Source: UBA6016 sp964568395
GTDB taxonomy: Bacteria; Campylobacterota; Campylobacteria; Campylobacterales; UBA6016
Length of the DNA stretch: 64,000 bases
NCBI GenBank assembly: GCA_964568395.1
Contig: CAZMPN010000003.1
Coordinates: 62,001 to 126,000 of the forward strand
Direction: 5' to 3'
A program made the translations under genes and the position numbers. The notes under the pieces were generated by a model. The model ran no database searches and was not told where the DNA came from. It saw only the letters and a program-made list of their open reading frames with translations. Shown here piece after piece: positions 53,894 to 63,106 of this stretch; position 1 is the first letter of the stretch, and every line of letters begins with the position of its first letter.

Positions 53894-54922
53894 TTATGCA
53901 CCGTGTGCCAAGACTGCTCCAAACTTCGAGCAGTCGTCTTTATCTTCTATATAGTGAGCGTAAACCTTGTTAATCATCGTAAGGTCTGTATGACCCAAAA
54001 ACTCTTTAACTAGAAGTGGACTTTCTTTGGCTTGAAGCATTAGGCTTGCAAACGTATGTCTTACGTTATGGGTTCCTTCAAAGAAGAAGCCAAGCTTGCC
54101 GCAAAGAGTCCTAAAATCTTCCATAATAGTTTGATACGAGCATCCTACGATACGACCTTCTTTTGCCTCGATTTCCGATAGGTAGTCGTATAGCTTATTC
54201 ATAATTGGAATAAGCCTATCCTTGCCGCTTTTTGTTTTACCAAGCCCAGCCCTGCCTATGCTTTTTGAGACCGTTATCTTTCTTCTTTTAAAGTCTACGT
54301 CAGACCAATCAAGAGCAAGTATCTCCCCTGCCCTCATTCCAGTCATAAAGGCTATATGTAGATATGTCCTAAGCCTACCGCTTGAATTTTGAAGCAGTTG
54401 CCACATTTGAGTAGTCGTATAGACTCTGCGTTTGGCGTTTTCCACTCTCGGTTTTATCGCATATTTAAGGGGGTTTTTCTGGATAAAATCAAGCCTTATT
54501 GCTTCATTAAAAAGAAGAGAAATCGGGGCAAGATACACCTTGACGGATGCGCTGGACACCTTTTTTGAAAGATGCTCGATGTAATCGTCAAGTTCCAATA
54601 CGCCTACTCGTTTTATATCTATATCTCCAAAGTACTCCAAGAAGTATTGAAAAGCTTTTTGGTAGATATACTGTGTAGTGTACGACTTGCTATCGTATCG
54701 CTTCATAACTCTTTCAAAGAACACGGAGACTTTGCTCTCCATAAACAGTCTTTCGCCTTTTGCTATCCTCATTTGCAGATTAGGAATAATCTGTTTTTGT
54801 GCGTAGGCGATATTTGGCTTTGTAGCTTTCAGCTTTAGGCTTTTCTTGATTAGCTTAGAGCCTTCGTAATAGTGAGCGTAAAGGATACCTTTGCGCTCTT
54901 TTAATGAAACTTCGTAGTTCAT
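53894..54922 (-). CDS. Tyrosine recombinase (integrase)
   Basis: 342 residues. A SAM-like core-binding domain (about 60-160) and a catalytic domain with all key residues: R197 (TGMRAGEI), K231 or K234 (KTKSGKDR), H285 and R288 (THNVRHTF), H311 (LGHTD) and nucleophile Y321 (KVYAHY). It should cut and rejoin DNA at an att site. It sits at the left end of a small element, next to an excisionase-like gene (stop and start share base 54922). No tRNA or att repeat could be found by eye. Confidence 0.9.
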   Translation of the reverse strand: MNYEVSLKERKGILYAHYYEGSKLIKKSLKLKATKPNIAYAQKQIIPNLQMRIAKGERLFMESKVSVFFERVMKRYDSKSYTTQYIYQKAFQYFLEYFGDIDIKRVGVLELDDYIEHLSKKVSSASVKVYLAPISLLFNEAIRLDFIQKNPLKYAIKPRVENAKRRVYTTTQMWQLLQNSSGRLRTYLHIAFMTGMRAGEILALDWSDVDFKRRKITVSKSIGRAGLGKTKSGKDRLIPIMNKLYDYLSEIEAKEGRIVGCSYQTIMEDFRTLCGKLGFFFEGTHNVRHTFASLMLQAKESPLLVKEFLGHTDLTMINKVYAHYIEDKDDCSKFGAVLAHGA

Positions 54923-55206
54923 TATGATTTTCTCCTTTTAGAAGTTTCGGCTTCTAAAAGGGTGTCTCTATCCCACAGAAATATTCTATCGGATTTCTTC
55001 TCATAATGGATACCCTCCTGATACTCTCCACGCTCCAATCTCTTTGTAAGGGCACTGTACGATATATCGAGAAGCTCCGCCGCCTTTTCATGTCCTTTTA
55101 TCCTTTTTGGATACACGGATTTTTTAAGTTCTAGCCTGATTATCGGGAGCATCATGTTTATGGCTTTTTCTACGGCTTCATCCACCATAGGCGTTATATC
55201 TATCAT
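54922..55206 (-). CDS. Excisionase-like helix-turn-helix protein
   Basis: 94 residues. The middle (KAAELLDISYSALTKRLERG) is a winged-helix DNA-binding motif of the excisionase/MerR-like kind, followed by FLWDRDTLL. It lies directly upstream of the integrase gene in the same operon, as recombination directionality factors often do. DNA binding is well supported, excisionase activity only by context. Confidence 0.6.
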   Translation of the reverse strand: MIDITPMVDEAVEKAINMMLPIIRLELKKSVYPKRIKGHEKAAELLDISYSALTKRLERGEYQEGIHYEKKSDRIFLWDRDTLLEAETSKRRKS

Positions 55207-55475
55207 CTCACACCCCCTATAAGCCTAGCAACGCTACCTTCAAGGCCTCTGCTTCTTAGCTCCATGGCTACGTGTTGGAGCTTCACTATCAGCTCCGCAG
55301 ATGGATTCCTGGATACGTTATAGGCGTCCGCCAGCTTTCTATACTCGTTTATGAGCTCTCCGTCATACATGAGAGGATAGCTTACGATGCGGAGCATGAA
55401 GCTGCTGCTTCCGTTCTCTTTTACGTGTTTATCGAGGATAGCCTTCCTATCCTCGTATGGGCAACCCCTCATCAT
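55203..55475 (-). CDS. Small element-encoded protein related to the Rep C-terminus
   Basis: 90 residues. The stretch YNVSRNPSAELIVKLQHVAMEL strongly resembles the end of the Rep protein encoded just upstream (VNDKNPSPELVMKVHFASLEME), both followed by a similar RSRGLE/EARNLIE ending. This suggests that it arose by duplication of the Rep tail or shares a partner-binding helix. It overlaps the HTH gene by 4 bases and abuts the Rep stop. Function unknown. Confidence 0.55.
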   Translation of the reverse strand: MMRGCPYEDRKAILDKHVKENGSSSFMLRIVSYPLMYDGELINEYRKLADAYNVSRNPSAELIVKLQHVAMELRSRGLEGSVARLIGGVR

Positions 55476-56801
55476 CTAGAACATCTCCTCGGCTTTTTCA
55501 ATGAGGTTTCTTGCCTCCATCTCCAAAGACGCAAAGTGTACTTTCATGACCAGTTCTGGACTAGGGTTCTTATCGTTAACATACATCTTCATGAGCCTGT
55601 AATGCTCCATGGCAAGCTCATGGTTCTTAAGGGATGCGAACGAGGTTACGCTCACCATGTTTCTTGCCTCCTCAATTTCGGAGCTTTGATTATGAAGTAG
55701 TTGTTTTTTATACTCCTTCTTGCGCTCCATCTCCTCCCTGACGTCATCCAAAAACTCTGAGTCCATCTCATAGCCGTTTACCTTCATTCTCCACGCAAGG
55801 GCTACGCCTTCCGTGAAAGCGTCCGCATACTCGTATTTCCTGACACGTTTTTTGACCCTCTCCAAAGGGGCGGCTATCTGCATGAACTCCTTTAGGCCGT
55901 ATCCGTCCTTTATCTTCTGCCAAATCGGGAGCGTAGGCGCCCTGTTCTTGTGTCCGCCTAGGATATCCGTTTGCGATATGTCGGAGATGTCCACCAGACG
56001 GATATAGTCGCACGCTTGCCTGAAGAGGTTTTCCGCATTGCTTATGGCGTCCTCGACGCTTAGGATTTTAAACTCCTTTAAAAATTCCCTATGCATCTCG
56101 AATTCTATATTCCATATAGGCCTGCTCTTATCCATGCCTGCATTTAGTAGGTATTCGTACATAAGCTCACGTTTCTTGGATTTCTCAAGCTCCTTCTTCT
56201 TGTCGTAGACTCTTAGCCTAAACGGGGGCTTTCCGACATAGAGCGTTTCCAGGATATTAGAGCCTCTTACGTCTTTATATATAGAGCTGGAGTATCTTTT
56301 CCTGGTAGCAAACATAAAGGAGTAAAGACCGGAGAAATCGACATCTACAAATGTGTTTAAGTCCAGCCTTGTTATATGCTTGCTGCCGTTTGATATATCC
56401 CCTACCATGGAATCTACGTACTCGATAAGCGATTTAAGCCCTAGGGTATATATTCCTCTAGCCTGAAGCCTAACCCTTATGTCGTGCAGGCCTTTTTGCT
56501 TATAGGTATCCTTGAAGGCTATATATATGAACTCTTCTTCATCCTTGAAATAATGGAAGCCCTCGGGGTTGCCGGTATATAACAGCCTTACGCCGTTTAG
56601 CTCTATCTGTTGTGGGGCGCTTTTACCAAAGCTGTAGCTTCCTTTCTCTTTTTGGAGGTCGAGTTCTTCTAACATATCTACGAAGAAGTCGTCGTAAGCC
56701 TCGTTTGATTCCATGAAGTAATAGAGGGAGTCGATGCCGCTGACTATTTTTGGTTCACTTTCATAAGAGAGAAAATTATTAATTATTTTATTATTAGACA
56801 T
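55476..56801 (-). CDS. Rep_trans-type replication initiation protein
   Basis: 441 residues from ATG 56801, chosen because AAGGAG stands 7 bases upstream; a TTG at 56825 is also open. The motif HITRLDLNTFVD (142-152) and the later YVGKPPFRLRVYDKKKE (188-204) match the rolling-circle replication initiation factor family (pfam02486 type) of plasmids, filamentous phages and integrative elements. The C-terminal ~60 residues share a motif with the next small gene. It likely nicks an origin in the palindrome-rich DNA just upstream. Confidence 0.7.
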   Translation of the reverse strand: MSNNKIINNFLSYESEPKIVSGIDSLYYFMESNEAYDDFFVDMLEELDLQKEKGSYSFGKSAPQQIELNGVRLLYTGNPEGFHYFKDEEEFIYIAFKDTYKQKGLHDIRVRLQARGIYTLGLKSLIEYVDSMVGDISNGSKHITRLDLNTFVDVDFSGLYSFMFATRKRYSSSIYKDVRGSNILETLYVGKPPFRLRVYDKKKELEKSKKRELMYEYLLNAGMDKSRPIWNIEFEMHREFLKEFKILSVEDAISNAENLFRQACDYIRLVDISDISQTDILGGHKNRAPTLPIWQKIKDGYGLKEFMQIAAPLERVKKRVRKYEYADAFTEGVALAWRMKVNGYEMDSEFLDDVREEMERKKEYKKQLLHNQSSEIEEARNMVSVTSFASLKNHELAMEHYRLMKMYVNDKNPSPELVMKVHFASLEMEARNLIEKAEEMF

Positions 56802-56895
56802 TGATGTCTCCTTAAAATTAAGCAATCAAAGGACAACAAGTAGACACCCTTACATACAACAAAACTGCGATTGCAAACAGCTCTGGCGTTTGTAA

Positions 56896-56916
56896 GGGCG
56901 TATTACTTATACGCCC
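56896..56916. repeat. Perfect 8-bp hairpin upstream of rep
   Basis: GGGCGTAT and ATACGCCC pair around a 5-base loop (TACTT). Such a stem-loop with an exposed loop is the form of a rolling-circle nick site; the nick position is not known. Confidence 0.6.
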
Positions 56917-56933
56917 ACCAACAATTCTCCATT

Positions 56934-56949
56934 TTTAAAGCGCTTTAAA
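56934..56949. repeat. 16-bp perfect palindrome
   Basis: TTTAAAGCGCTTTAAA is its own reverse complement. It lies 18 bases from the preceding hairpin and belongs to the same cluster upstream of the Rep gene; a protein-binding site or cruciform is possible. Confidence 0.65.
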
Positions 56950-56960
56950 GTTCCGCCTAA

Positions 56961-56998
56961 TTAACCGCAAGCTGGGCCAAAGGCCCAACAGCGGCTAA
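56961..56998. repeat. Large two-arm hairpin
   Basis: An outer stem TTAACCGC/GCGGCTAA (one mismatch) surrounds an inner perfect stem TGGGCC-AAA-GGCCCA. It completes a cluster of three palindromes in about 100 bases, a candidate origin of replication or transfer. The rest of the 300-base stretch 56802-57101 shows no gene. Confidence 0.6.
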
Positions 56999-57101
56999 AG
57001 ACGGCGGTATTGAATTAATTCGAGGGGAAGTTTAGGGGGTTTTTAAAAGTAAAAGTAGTGGCGTTTCTGTAAAACTTTTGGCGGGAAAAAACGGGTATTT
57101 T

Positions 57102-58010
57102 TTACGAGAGCAGCATGTGGTGGAATAGGCCGATAAAACCGTTGGAGAGCCTGCTTTGCAGCTCAAGAAGTATATTTTTGCGCTCTTCGTGCGTTTCGGT
57201 CTGCATCCTCTCTGCTATATCATTTTCCATGCGGTTTATATAAGCCTCCATCATCAGATATGTTTCGGTAAATATGCTATCTTTTTGCCTTATGGGATAA
57301 GCAAAAACGAGAGAGTTGTTAAAGTAGGCTATCGGCAATGCCTTTTTAGCCAGTCCGTTGTCCAACTTCAACTCCAGCCTGTAGCCCAAGTTAGCAAATA
57401 CCCCCTCGATAATGCGTTTCATTGTATAAGGTTTGGCATCGGTGAATACCGTGTAAAGCAGAAAAATTTTAAGTGAAGCGGAATCTATAACCATTTTTGG
57501 GGTCAAGCCAAAGCCGTCAATTTGCCCAAGCAGATATTCTGATGCGCTAAAGGCGATTTTTGATTTTTCAAGCTCACTGCGGAATAATGGGTGGCGGCTT
57601 AATTTATAATAATCTTTTTGCCTTGAGAGGAGAGTTTGCAGTTTTAAGGTATACATCAAAGCGGCCGTTTCTTTCGGTCTGTCTATGAAATTGTCGGCAA
57701 GACCATACACCGATGCCCACTCCTTCAGTTTATCGGTAAGGCTGTTTTCTTCATAGAGACGTTTTTTAATCCGCTCCTCTTTTGGTATCAGGGCTTCTCT
57801 TGAGTGTCTATTTTTTTCAAATTTTTCAACCAGTTTTTGGCGCTTGTTCAAATATCTTAAATCTTCGTACATTTTTTCAAGGATTTGGATTGTCGAGATT
57901 GTAAACGTAGACTTATTGTCGACATTGGAGTCTTTGCTAGAGACTTTGAACCGCTCCAGTTCGGAGAGATAGGGGTGGAGTTTTATGGCTAATCCATCTT
58001 TGCTTTTCAT
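57102..58010 (-). CDS. Unrecognised protein beside the restriction operon
   Basis: About 302 residues from ATG 58010; the frame is also open to a TTG at 58022. No signal peptide; mostly helical and charged, with segments such as LTDKLKEWASVYGLADNFID and FFLLYT-type hydrophobic patches too short for membrane helices. It is divergent from hsdR, placed between the mobile element and the restriction system. I recognise no family. Its position next to defence genes makes a defence or regulatory role possible but unproven. Confidence 0.6.
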   Translation of the reverse strand: MKSKDGLAIKLHPYLSELERFKVSSKDSNVDNKSTFTISTIQILEKMYEDLRYLNKRQKLVEKFEKNRHSREALIPKEERIKKRLYEENSLTDKLKEWASVYGLADNFIDRPKETAALMYTLKLQTLLSRQKDYYKLSRHPLFRSELEKSKIAFSASEYLLGQIDGFGLTPKMVIDSASLKIFLLYTVFTDAKPYTMKRIIEGVFANLGYRLELKLDNGLAKKALPIAYFNNSLVFAYPIRQKDSIFTETYLMMEAYINRMENDIAERMQTETHEERKNILLELQSRLSNGFIGLFHHMLLS

Positions 58011-58124
58011 ACAAAAAACCAATCTAAAATAATTACGGCAAGCCTTATATAATATATTGATTCAAATAAAAAATTGTAGACTTAGCGCAATAATAAACCA
58101 AACAGAAGTGCTGGAAAGCGGTGT

Positions 58125-61076
58125 ATGACAAAAGAAAATCAAATCGAACAAAACTTCATCAACAAGCTCATCGACCTCAAATACACATATCGCCCAGATA
58201 TTCATGACCGCAACGCACTAGAGCAAAACTTCCGCCAAAAGTTTGAAGAGCTAAACCGTGTTAATTTGAGCGATGCTGAGTTTGCCCGTCTCATGGACGG
58301 CATCATCACGCCAGATGTTTTCACATCCGCAAAACTTCTGCGAGAGATGAACCATTTTGACAGAGACGACGGCACGCCGCTCAACTACACTCTAGTCAAT
58401 ATCAAAGAGTGGTGCAAAAATAGTTTTGAAGTCATCAATCAGCTTCGTATGAACACCGACAACAGCCATCATCGCTATGATGTGATACTGCTCATCAACG
58501 GCGTGCCGCTCGTGCAAATAGAGCTAAAAACACTAGAAATAAGCCCAAGACGGGCGATGGAACAAATAGTTGATTATAAAAACGATGCAGGCAACGGCTA
58601 CACAAAGACGCTTTTGTCGTTTATCCAACTCTTCATAGTCAGTAATCATACAAATACTTGGTATTTTGCCAACAACAATAACCGCCATTTTGCCTTTGAT
58701 GCCGATGAGCGGTTTTTGCCTATTTATAAGTTTGCAGACAAGGATAACAACAAAATCACAAACCTCGATGCTTTCGCCGCAAGCTTTTTGTCTAAGTGCG
58801 TTTTGGCTGAGATGATTAGCCGCTATATGGTGCTTGTCGCCAGCGAGCAAAAGCTCCTCATCATGAGACCGTATCAAGTCTATGCCGTGCAGGCGATAGT
58901 GGAGTGCATACACCAAAACTGCGGTAACGGTTACATCTGGCACACTACGGGAAGCGGCAAGACCCTCACATCTTTCAAAGCCTCCACGTTACTCAAAGAC
59001 AATCCAGACATCGAAAAATGCCTTTTCGTCGTCGATAGAAAAGACCTCGACCGCCAAACGAGAGAGGAGTTTAATAGATTTCAAGAAAACTGCGTGGAAG
59101 AAAACACCAATACTGAAACACTAGTCAGAAGACTACTTTCATCAGACTACGCCGACAAGGTCATCGTGACGACTATCCAAAAGCTAGGGCTTGCACTCGA
59201 TGCCAAAAATGGCTACAAAGAGCGGCTAAAGCCTCTGAGCGACAAACGAATCGTATTTATTTTTGACGAGTGCCACAGGAGCCAATTTGGCGAAAATCAC
59301 AAAGCTATCAAAGAGTTTTTCCCAAAGGCATCGCTCTTTGGTTTTACGGGTACGCCTATATTTCCAGAAAATGCAGTACAGCAACAAATAGTAGGAGACG
59401 AAGCCTCGCTCAAAACCACGCTAGATGTATTTGAGCGAGAGCTACACGCCTACACCATCACAAACGCCATCGACGACCAAAATGTTTTGAAGTTTCATAT
59501 CGACTACTACCAAGCAGACGCAAATATAAAAGCGGACAGTATAGCCGCCAAAAAAGCCAAAGTAGAAACCATACTAGACAAGCACGACGGGGCAACCTCA
59601 AATCGCAAGTTTAACGCCGTCTTTGCCACCGCTTCCATCAACGAAGCCATAGAGTATCACAAGCTTTTCAAAGAGATTCAGGCGGACAGAGCGGCGCAAG
59701 ATGAGGAGTTTAGCCCTCTAAACATCGCTTGCGTATTCTCTCCGCCTGCTGAAGGCAACAAAGACATAACGCAACTCCAAGAAGACCTGCAAACAGAGAG
59801 AGAAGACAACAAGGTAAACCCAAACGAAAAAAAAGAAGCGCTAAAAGCCATCATGGACGACTATAATAAGCAGTATGGCACAAACCACAATCTAGCCAAC
59901 TTCGACCTCTATTACCAAGATGTGCAACAACGCATAAAAGACCACAAATACCCAAAAACCGACTACCCGCACAAGCACAAGATAGACATCACGATAGTCG
60001 TCGATATGCTCCTGACAGGCTTTGACTCCAAGTATCTAAACACCCTATATGTGGACAAAAATCTAAAATACCACGGACTCATACAGGCGTTTTCGAGGAC
60101 AAACAGGATACTCAACGACACGAAGCCGTACGGCAATATACTGGACTTTAGAGGACAGCAGAGCGCCGTCGAAGAGGCGATAATGCTCTTTTCGGGCAAA
60201 TCAGCCAAGCCGCCAAAAGAGATATGGCTTGTAGATTCTGCTCCGATAGTGATAGACAAGCTAAAAGACGCCATAGGCGCACTGGATAAATTCATGAGCT
60301 CGCAAGGGCTGGCGAACAAGCCAGAAGAGGTGGCAAACCTCAGAGGCGACGAGGCTAGAGGGCAGTTCGTCAATCTATTCAAAGAAGTCCAAAGGCTCAA
60401 AACACAGCTAGACCAATATACAGACCTAAGTAATGACGACAAGACGACCATAGAGCACATAATGCCGCTAGATACGCTCAGAGCTTTTAAGGGGATGTAT
60501 CTGGAGACGGCAAAAGACCTGCGAGAAAAGCAAGGCAAAGAGACGGATGAGGCTGGCATCATCGAGCAGCTTGATTTTGAGTTTGTGCTTTTTGCTTCCG
60601 ACATCATCGACTACGACTACATCATGAGCCTCATCTCACGCTACACATACGGCAAAACAAAAAAACAAAAAATGACCAAAGAACAGCTAGTAGGCATCAT
60701 CGACTCCGATGCGAAGTTTTTGGATGAGAGAGATGACATCACGGCGTATATCGACTCGCTAGAGGTCGGCTCTGGGCTGAGTGAAGAGGAGATAAAAAAA
60801 GGATACGAGGAGTTCAAAACCCAAAAAACCTCAAAAAAAATCGGCGAGATAGCGCAGAGGTACGGCATCGACACGGACGAACTGGCTGCGTTTGTGGAGC
60901 TGACGATAGACAGGATGATATTTGACGCTGAGAAGCTAGGAGATTTGTTTGCCGCTCAGGGGCTAGGATGGAAAGAGCGAGGCAAAAAGGAGTCTGCACT
61001 AATGGAGGAGCTCATCCCGACTCTAAAAAAACTAGTGGGTGATAATGAAATATCGGGGCTAAAAGCGTATGAGTGA
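58125..61076 (+). CDS. hsdR: Type I restriction enzyme R subunit
   Basis: 983 residues. The N-terminal nuclease motif is D-(x)n-ELK in RYDVILLINGVPLVQIELKT. The motor domains have Walker A TTGSGKT (about 274-280), DECH (381-384), GFTGTP and the later LLTGFDSKYLNTLYVDK and QAFSRTNR. It cleaves foreign DNA after ATP-driven translocation, in complex with HsdM and HsdS. It opens the operon; hsdS overlaps its end by 8 bases. Confidence 0.93.
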   Translation: MTKENQIEQNFINKLIDLKYTYRPDIHDRNALEQNFRQKFEELNRVNLSDAEFARLMDGIITPDVFTSAKLLREMNHFDRDDGTPLNYTLVNIKEWCKNSFEVINQLRMNTDNSHHRYDVILLINGVPLVQIELKTLEISPRRAMEQIVDYKNDAGNGYTKTLLSFIQLFIVSNHTNTWYFANNNNRHFAFDADERFLPIYKFADKDNNKITNLDAFAASFLSKCVLAEMISRYMVLVASEQKLLIMRPYQVYAVQAIVECIHQNCGNGYIWHTTGSGKTLTSFKASTLLKDNPDIEKCLFVVDRKDLDRQTREEFNRFQENCVEENTNTETLVRRLLSSDYADKVIVTTIQKLGLALDAKNGYKERLKPLSDKRIVFIFDECHRSQFGENHKAIKEFFPKASLFGFTGTPIFPENAVQQQIVGDEASLKTTLDVFERELHAYTITNAIDDQNVLKFHIDYYQADANIKADSIAAKKAKVETILDKHDGATSNRKFNAVFATASINEAIEYHKLFKEIQADRAAQDEEFSPLNIACVFSPPAEGNKDITQLQEDLQTEREDNKVNPNEKKEALKAIMDDYNKQYGTNHNLANFDLYYQDVQQRIKDHKYPKTDYPHKHKIDITIVVDMLLTGFDSKYLNTLYVDKNLKYHGLIQAFSRTNRILNDTKPYGNILDFRGQQSAVEEAIMLFSGKSAKPPKEIWLVDSAPIVIDKLKDAIGALDKFMSSQGLANKPEEVANLRGDEARGQFVNLFKEVQRLKTQLDQYTDLSNDDKTTIEHIMPLDTLRAFKGMYLETAKDLREKQGKETDEAGIIEQLDFEFVLFASDIIDYDYIMSLISRYTYGKTKKQKMTKEQLVGIIDSDAKFLDERDDITAYIDSLEVGSGLSEEEIKKGYEEFKTQKTSKKIGEIAQRYGIDTDELAAFVELTIDRMIFDAEKLGDLFAAQGLGWKERGKKESALMEELIPTLKKLVGDNEISGLKAYE

Positions 61077-62304
61077 AAAAGTGCGAAATATCCCGAAGTT
61101 GAGATTTCCTGAGTTTCGAGATGCTCCTGAGTGGAAAAGAGTTGAATTAAATAAATTAGGAAATCTTGTATCTGGATTAACATATAGCCCTGATGATGTT
61201 AGGGAAAGTGGGTTATTGGTTTTAAGGTCTTCAAATGTGCAAAATGGAGAGATTAAGCTAGAGGATAATGTGTATGTAAGGACTGATATAAAAGGTGCTA
61301 ATCTATCAGAACCAAATGACATATTGATATGTGTTAGGAATGGCTCAAAAGCTTTAATTGGCAAGAATGCTTTAATTCCTAACAATATGCCTCTGTGTAC
61401 TCATGGTGCATTTATGACTATTTTTAGAGCCAAGTTACCTAGGTTTGTTTTTCAGTTATTTCAGACAAGCGACTATGAAAGACAAGTTAATGCTGATTTG
61501 GGTGCAACTATCAATTCTATAAACGGAAAAGAATTTCTTAAATATGAATTTTATGTGCCATCTGAAAACGAACAACAAAAAATCGCCGACTGCCTCAGCT
61601 CCATCGACGAACTCATCACCTCACAAGCCGCAAAAGTCGAGGCGCTAAAAGAGCACAAAAAAGCCCTCATGCAACAGCTTTTCCCCCGTGAGGGCGAGAC
61701 CGTCCCGAGCCTGCGCTTCCCAGAATTCCAAAACGCCCCTGAGTGGGAGGATAAGGCACTAGACAAGGTATGCGAAATAAATCCTTCGGTCAAAAATTTA
61801 CCAAAAAGTTTTATATATATTGACCTTGAATCTGTTGAAGCAGGTGTTTTGTTGCAGAAAAAAATTATTGACTTAGAAAATGCACCAAGTAGAGCTCAAA
61901 GACTTTTAAAAAATGGGGATGTTATTTTTCAAATGGTGAGACCATATCAAAAAAATAACTATCTTTTTGATATTGAAGACGACCAGAATTATGTTGCTTC
62001 AACTGGTTATGCTCAGTTGCGAGCATATCAGTCAAATACATATCTCTTTCATTGTTTGCATACTGACGGTTTTGTTAATCAAGTTTTAACTAAATGCACG
62101 GGTTCAAACTATCCAGCAATAAATTCTAACGATTTGTCCGAAATAAAGATTAGCATTCCAAAGTCAGAAGAACAACAAAAAATAGCCGACTGCCTCAGCT
62201 CCATCGACGAACTCATCACCTCGCAAGCCGCAAAAGTCGAAGCGCTAAAAGAGCACAAAAAAGCCCTCATGCAACAGCTTTTCCCAAAAAATATGGAGAG
62301 ATAA
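61069..62304 (+). CDS. hsdS: Type I restriction specificity subunit
   Basis: 411 residues that choose the DNA target. Two target-recognition domains (about 1-165 and 210-365) are each followed by a conserved helical spacer (168-206 and 368-406). The two spacers are almost identical in protein and DNA; both halves also open with similar RFPEF..APEW segments. The recognition domains are far more AT-rich than the spacers, as expected for swapped modules. Overlaps hsdR by 8 bases. Confidence 0.92.
   Translation: MSEKVRNIPKLRFPEFRDAPEWKRVELNKLGNLVSGLTYSPDDVRESGLLVLRSSNVQNGEIKLEDNVYVRTDIKGANLSEPNDILICVRNGSKALIGKNALIPNNMPLCTHGAFMTIFRAKLPRFVFQLFQTSDYERQVNADLGATINSINGKEFLKYEFYVPSENEQQKIADCLSSIDELITSQAAKVEALKEHKKALMQQLFPREGETVPSLRFPEFQNAPEWEDKALDKVCEINPSVKNLPKSFIYIDLESVEAGVLLQKKIIDLENAPSRAQRLLKNGDVIFQMVRPYQKNNYLFDIEDDQNYVASTGYAQLRAYQSNTYLFHCLHTDGFVNQVLTKCTGSNYPAINSNDLSEIKISIPKSEEQQKIADCLSSIDELITSQAAKVEALKEHKKALMQQLFPKNMER
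61570..61685 (+). repeat. 116-bp direct repeat in hsdS, copy 1
   Basis: Identical to 62170-62285 except at three bases (61584, 61623 and 61641), exactly 600 bases apart. It encodes the spacer helix after the first recognition domain. Confidence 0.9.
62170..62285 (+). repeat. 116-bp direct repeat in hsdS, copy 2
   Basis: Partner of 61570-61685. Recombination between the copies would delete or exchange the second recognition domain and change DNA specificity. Confidence 0.9.
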
Positions 62305-62305
62305 G

Positions 62306-63106
62306 ATGGCACACATTACCGTACTTGATAATGAAATTAGCGTACTAAAAATAGAAGACGAGGACTATATATCGCTAACCGATATGCTAAAAGCAAAAGA
62401 CGGCGATTTTTTTATCTCTGATTGGCTTAGAAATAGAAATACCATAGAGTATTTGGGCATTTGGGAGAGGATTCACAATCCAAATTTTAATTATGGCGAA
62501 TTCGCCGTAATTACATCTCAAGCAGGACTCAATAGCTACAAGCTAAGCGTAAAAGAGTGGAATGAAAAGACAAACGCCATAGGGGTTGTCGCCAAAGCGG
62601 GGCGATACGGCGGCACCTATGCGCATAAGGATATAGCTTTTGAGTTTGGGATGTGGATAAGCGCCGAGTTTAAAATCTACCTCATAAAAGAGTTTCAAAG
62701 GCTAAAAGAAGAGGAGCTAAAACAGCTAGGCTGGGATATTCGCCGAAACCTCGCAAAACTAAACTACAAAATTCACACCGACGCTATCAAAGAAAATCTA
62801 ATCCCAAAAGAGCTCAGCCCCGCTCAAATAAACTTTGTCTATGCGAGCGAGGCGGATATACTCAATGTCGCTCTTTTTGGTATGACGGCAAAAGAGTGGA
62901 GAGAGCAAAACGGTGACAAAAAAGGAAATATAAGAGACGAGGCGGATGTAAATCAGCTGGTATGTCTGGCAAATATGGAATCGCTCAATGCGCATTTTAT
63001 CAATGAGGGATTATCGCAAAAAGAGAGACTCCAAAAGCTAAATAAAATAGCAATAGGGCAAATGAGGATACTAAGCAGTGAAAACATCAAAAAGATAGGC
63101 AAATAA
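62306..63106 (+). CDS. KilA-N domain protein inside the restriction operon
   Basis: 266 residues. The N-terminal ~115 residues are a KilA-N DNA-binding domain (DYISLTDMLKA, AGRYGGTYAHKDIAFEFGMW, ISAEFKIYLIKEFQRL), a fold known from phages and large DNA viruses. The rest contains a KilA-N-associated helical part (PKELSPAQINFVYASEADIL). It starts 2 bases after hsdS with GGAGA upstream and ends directly before hsdM. Probable DNA-binding cargo of the restriction system, perhaps regulatory. Confidence 0.85.
   Translation: MAHITVLDNEISVLKIEDEDYISLTDMLKAKDGDFFISDWLRNRNTIEYLGIWERIHNPNFNYGEFAVITSQAGLNSYKLSVKEWNEKTNAIGVVAKAGRYGGTYAHKDIAFEFGMWISAEFKIYLIKEFQRLKEEELKQLGWDIRRNLAKLNYKIHTDAIKENLIPKELSPAQINFVYASEADILNVALFGMTAKEWREQNGDKKGNIRDEADVNQLVCLANMESLNAHFINEGLSQKERLQKLNKIAIGQMRILSSENIKKIGK

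Noticed and set aside
58023..58124. Strong promoter for hsdR at TATAAT 58048-58053
   Set aside because: The box is present, but the expected -35 is TAAAAT and the region is generally AT-rich, so direction and use are unclear.
61570..62285. CRISPR or phage repeat array
   Set aside because: Only two copies, both coding for the HsdS spacer helix; no spacers and no cas genes.
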